This document shows, one piece after another, positions 1 to 7,804 of a stretch of DNA of 64,000 bases. Position 1 is the stretch's first letter, and every line of letters begins with the position of its first letter. Below the pieces are notes generated by a model. The model was not told the DNA's origin and searched no databases. It worked only from the letters and a program-made list of their open reading frames with translations. A program made the position numbers and the translations under genes. Source of the DNA: Aeromicrobium sp. Leaf350 (GTDB lineage: Bacteria; Actinomycetota; Actinomycetes; Propionibacteriales; Nocardioidaceae); NCBI RefSeq assembly GCF_916858655.1, contig NZ_CAKASL010000003.1:725987-789986 (forward strand). The letters are read 5' to 3'.

Positions 1-2577
1 ACCACGCACCCCGTCCCCGGTGACGTGTCGGTCGCGAAGGCCGTCGCGGGCTCGTTCGTGCCGGGCGGCGCCGTCACGTACACGCTGACCTTCACCCACT
101 CCGGCGGGCAGCCGGCGACCGTGGGCTACACCGACGTGCTGACCGACGTGCTGGACGACGCGACGCTGAGCTCCGGTCCGGTCTCGTCGAGCCCGGCGGT
201 CACCGCCGTCCACAACGGCGACCGGCTCGAGGTCTCGGGCACGATCTCCCGTGGCGACCCCGTCACCGTGACCTACTCCGTCGTGCCGAAGGCGAGCGGC
301 TTCGGCGACGCCGTGCTGGACAACTGCGTCACGGAGGACGGCGGCGACGACACGTCGTGCACGAGCACCGAGATCCCGGGCGACCTGGAGATCGAGAAGA
401 CGTCCGACCCGGGCTCGGGAGCCGCGCTGGTGCGAGGCGACTCGGTCACCTACACGCTGACGTTCCGCAACACCGGAGGCGCGACGGTCGACCTCGACCA
501 CGTCGACGACCTGTCCGACCTCCTCGACGACGCCGAGCTGGTCGGGGCGCCGGTCAGCTCGTCCGCTGACGTCGTCGCCGAGCTGAGGGACGCCGAGATC
601 GCCATCTCCGGCCGGGTGCCCGGGGGCGGCTCCGTGACCGTCAGCTACACGGCTCGGGTGTCGACGACGGCGCAGGGTGACGGCGTCCTGGACAACTACC
701 TGGTCGAGGCGGGCGAGGAGCCCCCGACCGAGTGCGTGCCGGCTCCGGACGAGCTGCCCACCTGCACCACCCATCCGGTGCCCGGCGACCTCAGCGTCAC
801 GAAGACGGTCGACCCCGCCTCCGGCACCGCGGTCGAGCCCGGCCAGGTCCTCACCTACACGCTGACCTTCGCGAACGGCGGCGGTGAGGCCGTCGCGCTC
901 GACCACGTCGACCACCTCGCCGGAGTGCTGGACGACGCCGCCCTGACCTCGCAGCCCGTCGCGTCCAGCCCCGGTCTGACGGTCACGCCGAGCCCGCTGG
1001 GAGCCGGCGACGACCGTTTCCGGGTCACCGGGACGGTTCCGGGCGGAGCCTCCGCCTCCGTGACCTACCAGGTGACGGTCGCCGCCGCGGCCGACCGTGG
1101 TGACTCGGTGCTGGCGAACGTCCTGGTCGAGGGCGACGCCGAGCCCCCGGTGCCGTGCGAGCCGGCGACGCCGACGTGCACCACGAACCCGGTCGTCGAG
1201 CTCGCGGTCTCGAAGGCGGTGACGCCCTCGGCCGGACCCGTGGCACCAGGTGCGGAGCTGACCTACGCGCTGACGTTCGAGAACCGGGGCGCGGTCGGCG
1301 TCCCCGTGGAGTACTCCGACCACCTGGCGGGGGTGCTGGACGACGCGACCCTCACCGCCGGTCCGGCCTTCGACGGAAACGACGGCTTCGGCCTGTCGAT
1401 CGTGCCGCTGCCGTTCACGGGCGATCGCCTCGACGTGAGAGGCGAGCTGGCCGCCGGCCGGGTCGCCGTGGTCGAGTACTCCGTCACGGTCAAGGAGACC
1501 GGTCGCGGTGACTCGGTGCTGGCCAACTTCCTGGTGCCGGGTGGCGGCGCTCCGCCGTCGGACTGCGACCCGGCCACACGACTCTGCACCGAGACGCCGG
1601 TGGCGGAGCTGACGGCGACGAAGTCGGTCGACCCGGCGTCCGGCACCGCGGTCGTGCCCGGCCAGGTGCTGACGTACACGCTCACCTTCGCCAATCGTGG
1701 CGGTGTGCCCGCGTCCGTCGACCACACCGACGACCTCGCCGGGGTGCTCGATGACGCGGCGCTCACGACCGGGCCGGCCCTCGACAGCTCCGACGGGTTG
1801 TCGATCACGGTCCTCGACGAGAGCTTCACCGTCGCGGGCGACCTGCCCGCAGGCGCCACCTCGCAGGTGATTTACGAGGTCACGGTGGCGGCGGCCGCGG
1901 ATCGTGGTGACTCGGTCCTGGCGAACTTCCTGCTCGCCGGAGACGAGGAGCCGCCGTCGGAGTGCGACCCGGCGACCGAGACGTGCACGACGAACCCGGT
2001 CTCGGAGGTGGCGGTCTCGAAGTCGGTCGACCCGGCCTCGGGCACGCAGGTGGTGGCGGGTCAGACGCTGACCTACCGACTGACCTTCACCAACCTGGGA
2101 GGCGTCGGTGCGCCGCTCGACCACACCGACCACCTCGCCGCAGTGCTCGACGACGCCCGGCTCAGCAGCGCGCCTCGCGTCGTGGGCGACGCCTTCGGGG
2201 CGCAGGTCTCGTCCGTCGTCGACCAGCGCTTCTCCGTCACCGGGGAGCTGGCCGGCGGGGCGACGGTCGTGGTGGAGTACGCCGTCGTGGTCAAGGACCT
2301 CGGTCAGCGGGGCGACGACGTGGTCGCGAACTTCCTCGTGCTCGGCGACGCGTCGCCCCCGACGGTCTGCGACCCGGCGACCCCGTGGTGCACCGAGAAC
2401 CGGGTCACGCCGCCCACGGCCGTCCTGTCGGACTCGGTCATCGGTCTGCTGCCGAGCACCGGCGGACCGGCGCTCCTGCTCCTGCTGGCCGGGCTGCTCC
2501 TGCTTGCCGTCGGCGTGGCCGTGGTCCGACGCCGACAGGCGACCCCGGGCCGCCACGCAGGTCCGCGGCGCGACTGA
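1..2577 (+). CDS. DUF11-type repeat surface protein, 5' end missing
   Basis: The reading frame is open from base 1, and its first residues already match the end of a repeat unit, so the true start lies upstream and only the C-terminal 858 codons are present. Six Ig-like DUF11 units of about 120-138 residues follow one another. Each has a KxVDPxSG opening, a YTLTF strand, a DDLAGVLDDA core and a Cys pair before the next unit. The C-terminus has LPSTG at about 2452-2466, then a hydrophobic helix and an Arg-rich tail, the layout of a sortase substrate. It is probably a wall-anchored stalk or adhesin exposed outside the cell. No sortase gene is in the window. It converges on the condensation-domain gene. 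Confidence 0.82.
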   Translation, partial: TTHPVPGDVSVAKAVAGSFVPGGAVTYTLTFTHSGGQPATVGYTDVLTDVLDDATLSSGPVSSSPAVTAVHNGDRLEVSGTISRGDPVTVTYSVVPKASGFGDAVLDNCVTEDGGDDTSCTSTEIPGDLEIEKTSDPGSGAALVRGDSVTYTLTFRNTGGATVDLDHVDDLSDLLDDAELVGAPVSSSADVVAELRDAEIAISGRVPGGGSVTVSYTARVSTTAQGDGVLDNYLVEAGEEPPTECVPAPDELPTCTTHPVPGDLSVTKTVDPASGTAVEPGQVLTYTLTFANGGGEAVALDHVDHLAGVLDDAALTSQPVASSPGLTVTPSPLGAGDDRFRVTGTVPGGASASVTYQVTVAAAADRGDSVLANVLVEGDAEPPVPCEPATPTCTTNPVVELAVSKAVTPSAGPVAPGAELTYALTFENRGAVGVPVEYSDHLAGVLDDATLTAGPAFDGNDGFGLSIVPLPFTGDRLDVRGELAAGRVAVVEYSVTVKETGRGDSVLANFLVPGGGAPPSDCDPATRLCTETPVAELTATKSVDPASGTAVVPGQVLTYTLTFANRGGVPASVDHTDDLAGVLDDAALTTGPALDSSDGLSITVLDESFTVAGDLPAGATSQVIYEVTVAAAADRGDSVLANFLLAGDEEPPSECDPATETCTTNPVSEVAVSKSVDPASGTQVVAGQTLTYRLTFTNLGGVGAPLDHTDHLAAVLDDARLSSAPRVVGDAFGAQVSSVVDQRFSVTGELAGGATVVVEYAVVVKDLGQRGDDVVANFLVLGDASPPTVCDPATPWCTENRVTPPTAVLSDSVIGLLPSTGGPALLLLLAGLLLLAVGVAVVRRRQATPGRHAGPRRD
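22..2400 (+). repeat. Six tandem approximately 0.4-kb DUF11 coding repeats
   Basis: Repeat units begin near 22, 379, 784, 1198, 1606 and 2005. Units 3 and 5 are almost the same at DNA level over the segment that encodes VDPASGTAVxPGQVLTYTLTF. Such similarity allows the unit number to change by recombination. Confidence 0.75.
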
Positions 2578-2582
2578 CCTGC

Positions 2583-2625
2583 GTCAGGGGTGCGGCACGG
2601 GCGTGGGGCGCGCCGCACCCCTGAC
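2583..2625. terminator. Perfect 14-bp hairpin between convergent genes
   Basis: GTCAGGGGTGCGGC (2583-2596) pairs perfectly with GCCGCACCCCTGAC (2612-2625) across a 15-nt loop. It lies 6 nt after the stop of the upstream gene and contains the stop codon of the opposing gene, so it can end transcripts from both directions. Confidence 0.7.
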
Positions 2626-3924
2626 ACGGTCGACGACCGCGTCGAGCCAGCGTCCGACGTTCTCGCGGGCCTCGGTGGTGTCGGGGTAGCGGCACCGCAG
2701 GTGCAGGCCGTCGTCACCCGCGAGGAACCAGGCCATGACCCCGTCGGTACGGGTGACGGCCGAGACCCACTGCACCTCGAGCCCGGCTGGCACCGCGGGC
2801 AGCCGACGCGAGTCGAGCCACGACAGCGCGAACATGCCGGGCGGGGAGAGCTCGCGGTCGAGGTGACCCAGGATCGGGGCGAGGGGGTGCGAACCGAGTC
2901 GGAGGCTCTCCTTCAGGGCGGAGGAGCACCCGAGCGGTGAGGGGTCGGAGCACTCCAGCACCGAGTTGGTGATGAACCATCCGACGGCTCCGCTCCACGC
3001 CGCGTCGTCGCGGCTGTGCACCGGGAAGACCGCCCTGAGCGTGCGACCCGAGAGCTCGCTGGTCGCGGCGGCGACCTCTGCCAGGGCGAGGGCCGTGATC
3101 CTCACGCCGTGGTCGGCTGCGTGCTTGGCGAGGTGCTCGAGGTCGACGGCGTCGAGCACGTCACGCACCTCGACGACCTCGGGCCGCGGCTCGGACACGT
3201 CGCCGAGCGGCAGGGGGAAGCGGGGGAGCGCTCCCTCGTCGGCCGCGAGGACGTCGGCCCACCGCTCGGTGACCGCGGCCGGGGCGGGCGGTCGCTCCTC
3301 GAGCTGTCGGGTGTGGGCGGCGAACGAGGCGGCGGGTTCGAGGTCACCGCCGGGGACACGGCCGGCGAGGAGGTCGTCCAGGCAGGACCTCAGGTCGCGC
3401 AGCAGCACCAGCAGCGACCACATGTCGAGGTGGCTGTGGTCGGCCGCGATCACGGCCACCGGGCGGGAGTCGGTGGGATCGTCCGGAATGATCACGCACA
3501 GGCGGTGTGACGGCTCGCCGAACGGTCGGCAGGCGGCGTCCAGGACGCGACGCAGGACGGCGCGCGTGGTCTCCTCGGAGTCGGCCGGGCGGTGCTCGAC
3601 CCACTCGCCGACCGAGACCCCGACCTCGTGCAGGTCGAGCCGGTCAGGGCCCCCCGGCTCGCTGGTGCGGGAGAACGCGGTGCGGAGGGTCCCGTGGCGC
3701 GCCACGACCGCAGCCCACGCCGTGGCCAGCTGCGCGGGCGAGACGTCGTGGTCGAGCCGGAACGAGAGCGCCATCCACGACCCGTCGCGATCGCCGGCTC
3801 CCACGTGGCGTCGCTGGTCGTACGAGATGGGCACGGCGTCGCCGGGCAGCCCGACCAGCCCCGTGGAGAGACTCGTCACACGCCCTGGGGGGAGCCTCAT
3901 GTGAGCGACGTTGGTGAGGCGCAT
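2584..3924 (-). CDS. Stand-alone condensation-domain (NRPS/PapA-like) protein
   Basis: This 446-residue protein looks like a single condensation-type acyltransferase domain. The N-terminal part has an ARHGTLRTAF segment typical of the family, and around residue 150 there is DHSHLDMWS, which supplies the HxxxD catalytic signature. No adenylation or carrier domain is fused or nearby, so it may transfer acyl groups between free or carrier-bound substrates, as PapA proteins do. The substrate is unknown. I chose ATG 3924 because a TAGGAT -10 box (3932-3937) lies 7 nt before it, giving a leaderless transcript. ATG 3900 is an alternative. The gene diverges from the alpha/beta hydrolase that starts 80 nt away. 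Confidence 0.72.
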   Translation of the reverse strand: MRLTNVAHMRLPPGRVTSLSTGLVGLPGDAVPISYDQRRHVGAGDRDGSWMALSFRLDHDVSPAQLATAWAAVVARHGTLRTAFSRTSEPGGPDRLDLHEVGVSVGEWVEHRPADSEETTRAVLRRVLDAACRPFGEPSHRLCVIIPDDPTDSRPVAVIAADHSHLDMWSLLVLLRDLRSCLDDLLAGRVPGGDLEPAASFAAHTRQLEERPPAPAAVTERWADVLAADEGALPRFPLPLGDVSEPRPEVVEVRDVLDAVDLEHLAKHAADHGVRITALALAEVAAATSELSGRTLRAVFPVHSRDDAAWSGAVGWFITNSVLECSDPSPLGCSSALKESLRLGSHPLAPILGHLDRELSPPGMFALSWLDSRRLPAVPAGLEVQWVSAVTRTDGVMAWFLAGDDGLHLRCRYPDTTEARENVGRWLDAVVDRVRGAARPTPVPHP

Positions 3925-4003
3925 CGCGGCTATCCTAGGCGCGGCGACGCCCGGGAACCGGGCACCGGCGGGGGCGCCGGGCCGCGGGCGGCAGGACGAC
4001 AGA

Positions 4004-4801
4004 GTGCGAGGTGTTGTGCACACGTTCACCACGGGTGGTGCCGCGATCGCGTACGACGTCGACGGCACCGACGGTCCTCTGGTCGTGCAGCTGCACGGCC
4101 TCACCTCGAGCCGCGACCGCGACCGCCAGCTCGGGCTCGACCTCTCGCGGGCCCTGCGTGGCCACCGGATCCTGCGCTACGACGCTCGCGGACACGGGGG
4201 GTCGACGGGCACGGCCGAGCCCGAGACCTACCAGTGGGACCGGCTGGCCGGCGACCTGCTGGCGCTGCTCGACCACGTCGCGCCGGGGGAGCGGGTCCAC
4301 GGCGTGGGCCCGTCGATGGGCACCGGCACGCTCATGCACGCCACGACCCGCGACCCCGGACGCTTCGCGAGCCTGACCTTCGTGACCCCGCCGACCGCCG
4401 GCCGCACGCGTCGTGCCCAGGCCGAGACCTACCTCGCGAACGCGGAGCTGGTCGAGCGGGAGGGCATCACGGCGTTCCACGCGCTCGACGTCGACACCCC
4501 GGCCGTGCCCGCGATGGGTCACGCACCCGAGACGCTCCCGACCGTCCCGGAGGAGCTGCTGCCGTCCGTGCTGCGCGGTGCCGCCGCGAGCGACCTCCCG
4601 CACCGCAAGCTGATCGTGCGCATCCAGGTGCCGACGCTGGTGCTCGCCTGGACCGGAGACCGGACGCACCCCATGACGACCGCGAACCGGCTGCACAAGT
4701 CGATCCACGGCAGCCGGCTCGAGGTGGCGCGCACGCCGTACGGGGTCGTGGCGTGGCCCGGCCTGTTCGCCGAGCACGTCGTCACGGCCCACCCCGCCTG
4801 A
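4004..4801 (+). CDS. Alpha/beta hydrolase
   Basis: A 265-residue alpha/beta hydrolase fold protein. It has the LHGLTSS oxyanion-loop region, the RYDARGHGGS strand, the nucleophile elbow GPSMG with Ser104, and an acidic residue in WTGDRTHP. The usual C-terminal GH(x) motif that supplies the catalytic His is replaced by PYGVVAWPGLF. Only a His close to the end (AEHVV) is available, so activity is uncertain. GTG 4004 was chosen because AGGA at 3993-3996 lies 7 nt upstream; GTG 4016 is possible. It may form a divergent unit with the condensation-domain gene. Substrate unknown. Confidence 0.75.
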   Translation: MRGVVHTFTTGGAAIAYDVDGTDGPLVVQLHGLTSSRDRDRQLGLDLSRALRGHRILRYDARGHGGSTGTAEPETYQWDRLAGDLLALLDHVAPGERVHGVGPSMGTGTLMHATTRDPGRFASLTFVTPPTAGRTRRAQAETYLANAELVEREGITAFHALDVDTPAVPAMGHAPETLPTVPEELLPSVLRGAAASDLPHRKLIVRIQVPTLVLAWTGDRTHPMTTANRLHKSIHGSRLEVARTPYGVVAWPGLFAEHVVTAHPA

Positions 4802-4827
4802 GCCGGCCCCACCCCCGAGGGGCCGGC
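4802..4827. terminator. Bidirectional hairpin terminator
   Basis: GCCGGCCCC (4802-4810) pairs with GGGGCCGGC (4819-4827) around an 8-nt loop. It sits between two convergent stop codons. Confidence 0.65.
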
Positions 4828-4842
4828 CCAGGCGGGAGGTCG

Positions 4843-7005
4843 TCACCCGTCGGTGCGACGTCGTCCGGCGGCCGTCGCGAGCCCGGCTCCGACGACAAGG
4901 AGCGTGAGCGCGGCGACGATCATCCACTGGTCGAGCTCCGAGCCGGTGCCCGGCAGGTTGCCCGAGGCGCTGGTGCCCGAGCCGCTGCCGGTCCCGGTAT
5001 CGGCACCCGGCGCTGCCGTCACGGTGACGGCGACCGTGGCGGTGCCGGACGGACCCGCCACCTGCAGCGTGTGCGCCCCGGCCGGGACCGTGGCCGGGAC
5101 GGTGACCGAGAAGGCGGCGGTCCCCGCAGGCGTCGCGGTGACCGTGCCGAGGGCCACGGGATCGGAGAACAGCGTCAGGGCCAGCTGCTCGCCGCCCTCC
5201 GCGCCGGTGACGTCGCCGCTCAGCGTGCCGCCGGCCTGGACCGTCGGGCTGTCGAGCGTCACCGCGAGCGGGGTGGGCTCGGGCTCGACGAGGTCCGAGA
5301 CCCCGAAGAACGTCGTGGTGCCGGAGACCTCGTTGCCGACGATCACCAGCGCCTGCCCCGTGGGCGAGTCCGCGGCCTTGACGAACGTCAGGCCCTCCGG
5401 CCCGAGATCGCCCGCGGAGGCCAGGACGGCCGCCGGGTCCGCGGCGTCCTCGAGCGACCCCTCGGCCGACACCGTGAAGTCACGGTTGTTCAGGTAGGTG
5501 ACGTACTCGGCGTTCGCCGGGTCGGTGATGTCGTACGCGATCACGCCGCCCACGCGCTCGAAGCCGATGAACGCGTACGTGCGGTCGCCGACCGTGCCGA
5601 TCGTGAGGTTCTCGGGCTCGGGGCCCTTGTCCTCGCTGCGGCCCTCGAAGTTCGACTCGGTGTGGTTGGAGTTGAAGTACTGCGGCAGCACGCGGGCGAC
5701 GGTCTCCTCGAACTCCTGGCCGGAGTCGAAGACGAGCGTGCCGTCGGTCGACCAGATCGAGAACGAGCGCCCGCCGAAGGAGTACAGCTCCTGGTAGCAG
5801 GTGCCCGCCTCGTTGAGTCCGTTCGCCGTCGTGACGTTCAGGCGGCCCAGGGCGGCGTCGCCCTTGGCGGCGGCGGCCGGGACGCCCTCGCAGATCGGCG
5901 GGACGCCGTTCTTGCCGAGGTCCTTGGCACGCAGGCCCTCGACGTAGTCGCCCCACTCGCGGGCGTCGCCCTCGTTGGCCGTGACCAGGTAGGTCGAGCC
6001 GGCGGCCTCGTAGGCGTTGATGCCGTCAGGCATGTAGATGCCCTTGACCGGCCAGGTGCCGATGTTCACGCCACCGTCGCGGTCCGAGGGGTCCAGGCCC
6101 TGGCCGGGGAGGGAGTGGTCCTTGAAGCCGAGCGGCCAGATCTCGTCGACGGTCGCGGTGGCCAGGTCGACGACCGCGACGGCGTTGGCCTCCTGCAGGG
6201 CCACGTAGGCCGTGGCGCCGTCGGGATCGATCGCGACGTACTCGGGCTCCAGGTTGCGCGAGACCGGGTTGCCCTCCTCGGGCGTCGGCCCGAACACGCG
6301 GACGTCCTCGGGCAGCGTCTTGGTGCCACCCTCCTCGAAGTCGTGGAACGTCGCCGTCCGCACCGCCTCCTGGCTGGGTGCGGCCAACGTGCTCGGCAGG
6401 TCGACGACGCCGACCGAACCCTCGGGATCGACGAGGAAGTCGTCGTCGGGCTCACCCTCGTTCGCGACGACGGCGCGCGTGCCGTCGGGCGAGATCGTGA
6501 CCATGTCGGGCAGCGCGCCGACCTGCACGGTGCCGAGCACGTCCAGCGTGGCGGCATCGGCGAACAGCAGCCAGCCGGCGTCGGTCTTGGTGGGCGACTC
6601 GATCGCGGCGACGATCAGGCCGTCGGCGCGGATCGCCAGCGAGTTCGCGGCGGCACCGGACTCGATGGCCTCGGCGTCGGAGGCGACGATCGAGCCGATC
6701 TTGGTCGGCGCGGTCGGGTCGGAGGCGTCGAGGACGTCGATCTCGCCGGACAGCGCGTTCACGACGAAGGTGCGATCGGTCGCGGCGTGGAAGGCGACGA
6801 TCTCGGCGGCACTCTCGTCGAACTGGCCGGTGCCGAAGGTGCCGAGCACCTCGAGCGAGATCTCGGCGTCGTCGGCGGAGTCGGTGTGCACCGGCACGGC
6901 CGCGTGGGCGGCGCTCAGGAGCGTGAGGGGGACGAGCAGGGCCGTGGCCGTGACCAGGGCCCCGAGCCGGCGTCGGGGCGCCGGGCGGAGGGGGGAGAAG
7001 GGCAT
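4843..7005 (-). CDS. Choice-of-anchor I / alkaline phosphatase-like surface protein with LPGTG tail
   Basis: A 720-residue exported protein. The N-terminus is a signal peptide (Arg-rich start, hydrophobic core, cleavage near AHAA, residues 1-36). The main part is a beta-propeller-like choice-of-anchor I domain, with repeated phrases such as YVALQEANAVAVVDL and YLVTANEGDAREWGDY. A proline/threonine-containing Ig-like segment follows at about residues 580-670. The end is LPGTG, a hydrophobic helix and a basic tail, so sortase attachment is likely. Family members are often annotated as alkaline phosphatase or phytase-like, but I see no proof of activity. It is transcribed towards the hydrolase and ends at a shared terminator. 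Confidence 0.8.
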   Translation of the reverse strand: MPFSPLRPAPRRRLGALVTATALLVPLTLLSAAHAAVPVHTDSADDAEISLEVLGTFGTGQFDESAAEIVAFHAATDRTFVVNALSGEIDVLDASDPTAPTKIGSIVASDAEAIESGAAANSLAIRADGLIVAAIESPTKTDAGWLLFADAATLDVLGTVQVGALPDMVTISPDGTRAVVANEGEPDDDFLVDPEGSVGVVDLPSTLAAPSQEAVRTATFHDFEEGGTKTLPEDVRVFGPTPEEGNPVSRNLEPEYVAIDPDGATAYVALQEANAVAVVDLATATVDEIWPLGFKDHSLPGQGLDPSDRDGGVNIGTWPVKGIYMPDGINAYEAAGSTYLVTANEGDAREWGDYVEGLRAKDLGKNGVPPICEGVPAAAAKGDAALGRLNVTTANGLNEAGTCYQELYSFGGRSFSIWSTDGTLVFDSGQEFEETVARVLPQYFNSNHTESNFEGRSEDKGPEPENLTIGTVGDRTYAFIGFERVGGVIAYDITDPANAEYVTYLNNRDFTVSAEGSLEDAADPAAVLASAGDLGPEGLTFVKAADSPTGQALVIVGNEVSGTTTFFGVSDLVEPEPTPLAVTLDSPTVQAGGTLSGDVTGAEGGEQLALTLFSDPVALGTVTATPAGTAAFSVTVPATVPAGAHTLQVAGPSGTATVAVTVTAAPGADTGTGSGSGTSASGNLPGTGSELDQWMIVAALTLLVVGAGLATAAGRRRTDG

Positions 7006-7087
7006 GGGCGGGAACGTAGGGAGTCGCGGTGACCCGACGGTGTACGCCGGGTGACCCGCCGGTGGCTCCCGGGTGTCAGACCTGTCA

Positions 7088-7103
7088 GGGCCCTGTCGGG
7101 CCC
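7088..7103 (-). terminator. Hairpin after the VKOR gene
   Basis: Two GGGCCC blocks (7088-7093 and 7098-7103) pair across a TGTC loop just beyond the VKOR stop codon. Confidence 0.4.
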
Positions 7104-7108
7104 CGACG

Positions 7109-7720
7109 TCAGGCCCAGAGGGTGGTGCCGAACTGGAACCAGATCAGGCTCGCGACGACGACGTACCAGAGCGCGATGATGAGGACCCGCCACTCGGTCA
7201 CGAAGCGGGCGACACCCGACCCGGGGCGGTACTCCTGCAGCACGTGTCCGATCGAGACGACGAACATCGGGATCATCATGAGCCACACGACCATGCAGTA
7301 CGGGCACAGGACCTGGATGTCGTAGATGCTCTGGCTCTGAAGCCAGGTCACGAAGCCGATGCCGAACGTGGTGCCGACCGCGATGCCGGCCCAGAACCAT
7401 CGGGGCAGGACCGTACCGGTGGCCAGCAGGATGCCGAGCATCACGACGATGGTGAAGCCGACGATGCCCATCAGCGGGTTGGGGAAGCCGAAGACCGAGG
7501 CCTGCCACTGGTTCACCACGCCGCCACAGCTCACGAACGCGCTGAGGTCGCAGGCCAGGGCCTCTTCGGGGTTCTCGAGCAGATTGACCTTCTCGATCGT
7601 CAGGATCAGCGCGGCGGCGAGCGAGATGCCGCCGGTCACGATCAGGAAGATGCCGTAGCCGCGCAGGCCCTCGCGGGGGGCGGTGGTGGGGAGCGCGGCG
7701 GCCTGGTCGGTGTCGGTCAC
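7109..7720 (-). CDS. Vitamin K epoxide reductase (VKOR) family oxidoreductase
   Basis: An integral membrane thiol oxidoreductase of about 203 residues with four or five hydrophobic helices. It carries the two VKOR cysteine pairs: Cys57 and Cys65 in CDLSAFVSC, and the redox-active CPYC at Cys139 and Cys142. In actinobacteria this family reoxidises a DsbA-like partner and passes electrons to menaquinone, supporting disulfide formation in exported proteins. The partner is not adjacent here. I prefer GTG 7720, because TAGACT (7727-7732) lies 6 nt upstream and gives a leaderless start; GTG 7726 is the other candidate. It diverges from the monooxygenase gene. Confidence 0.88.
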   Translation of the reverse strand: MTDTDQAAALPTTAPREGLRGYGIFLIVTGGISLAAALILTIEKVNLLENPEEALACDLSAFVSCGGVVNQWQASVFGFPNPLMGIVGFTIVVMLGILLATGTVLPRWFWAGIAVGTTFGIGFVTWLQSQSIYDIQVLCPYCMVVWLMMIPMFVVSIGHVLQEYRPGSGVARFVTEWRVLIIALWYVVVASLIWFQFGTTLWA

Positions 7721-7742
7721 GCGCACAGTCTAGGCAAGGACG

Positions 7743-7788
7743 GTGACAACCGGACATACCATCGGTATGGTGACATTCGCAGTGTCAC
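7743..7788 (+). promoter_or_regulatory. Promoter with two palindromic operators upstream of the monooxygenase
   Basis: A -35 box GTGACA (7743-7748) and a -10 box TATGGT (7766-7771) are 17 nt apart. A palindrome CATACC-ATC-GGTATG (7755-7769) fills the spacer and -10 region. A second palindrome, GTGACA-N7-TGTCAC (7770-7788), covers the likely start site. Both positions suit repressors. The first palindrome recurs at 53876 and the second at 23380. Confidence 0.55.
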
Positions 7789-7804
7789 ATCGAAGGAGCG
7801 GCTC

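Noticed and set aside
3592..7032. Long plus-strand open frame (about 1,146 codons) antisense to the choice-of-anchor I gene
   Set aside because: It crosses three genes, is extremely Arg/Gly/Asp-rich, and has no domain; this is the usual high-GC antisense shadow.
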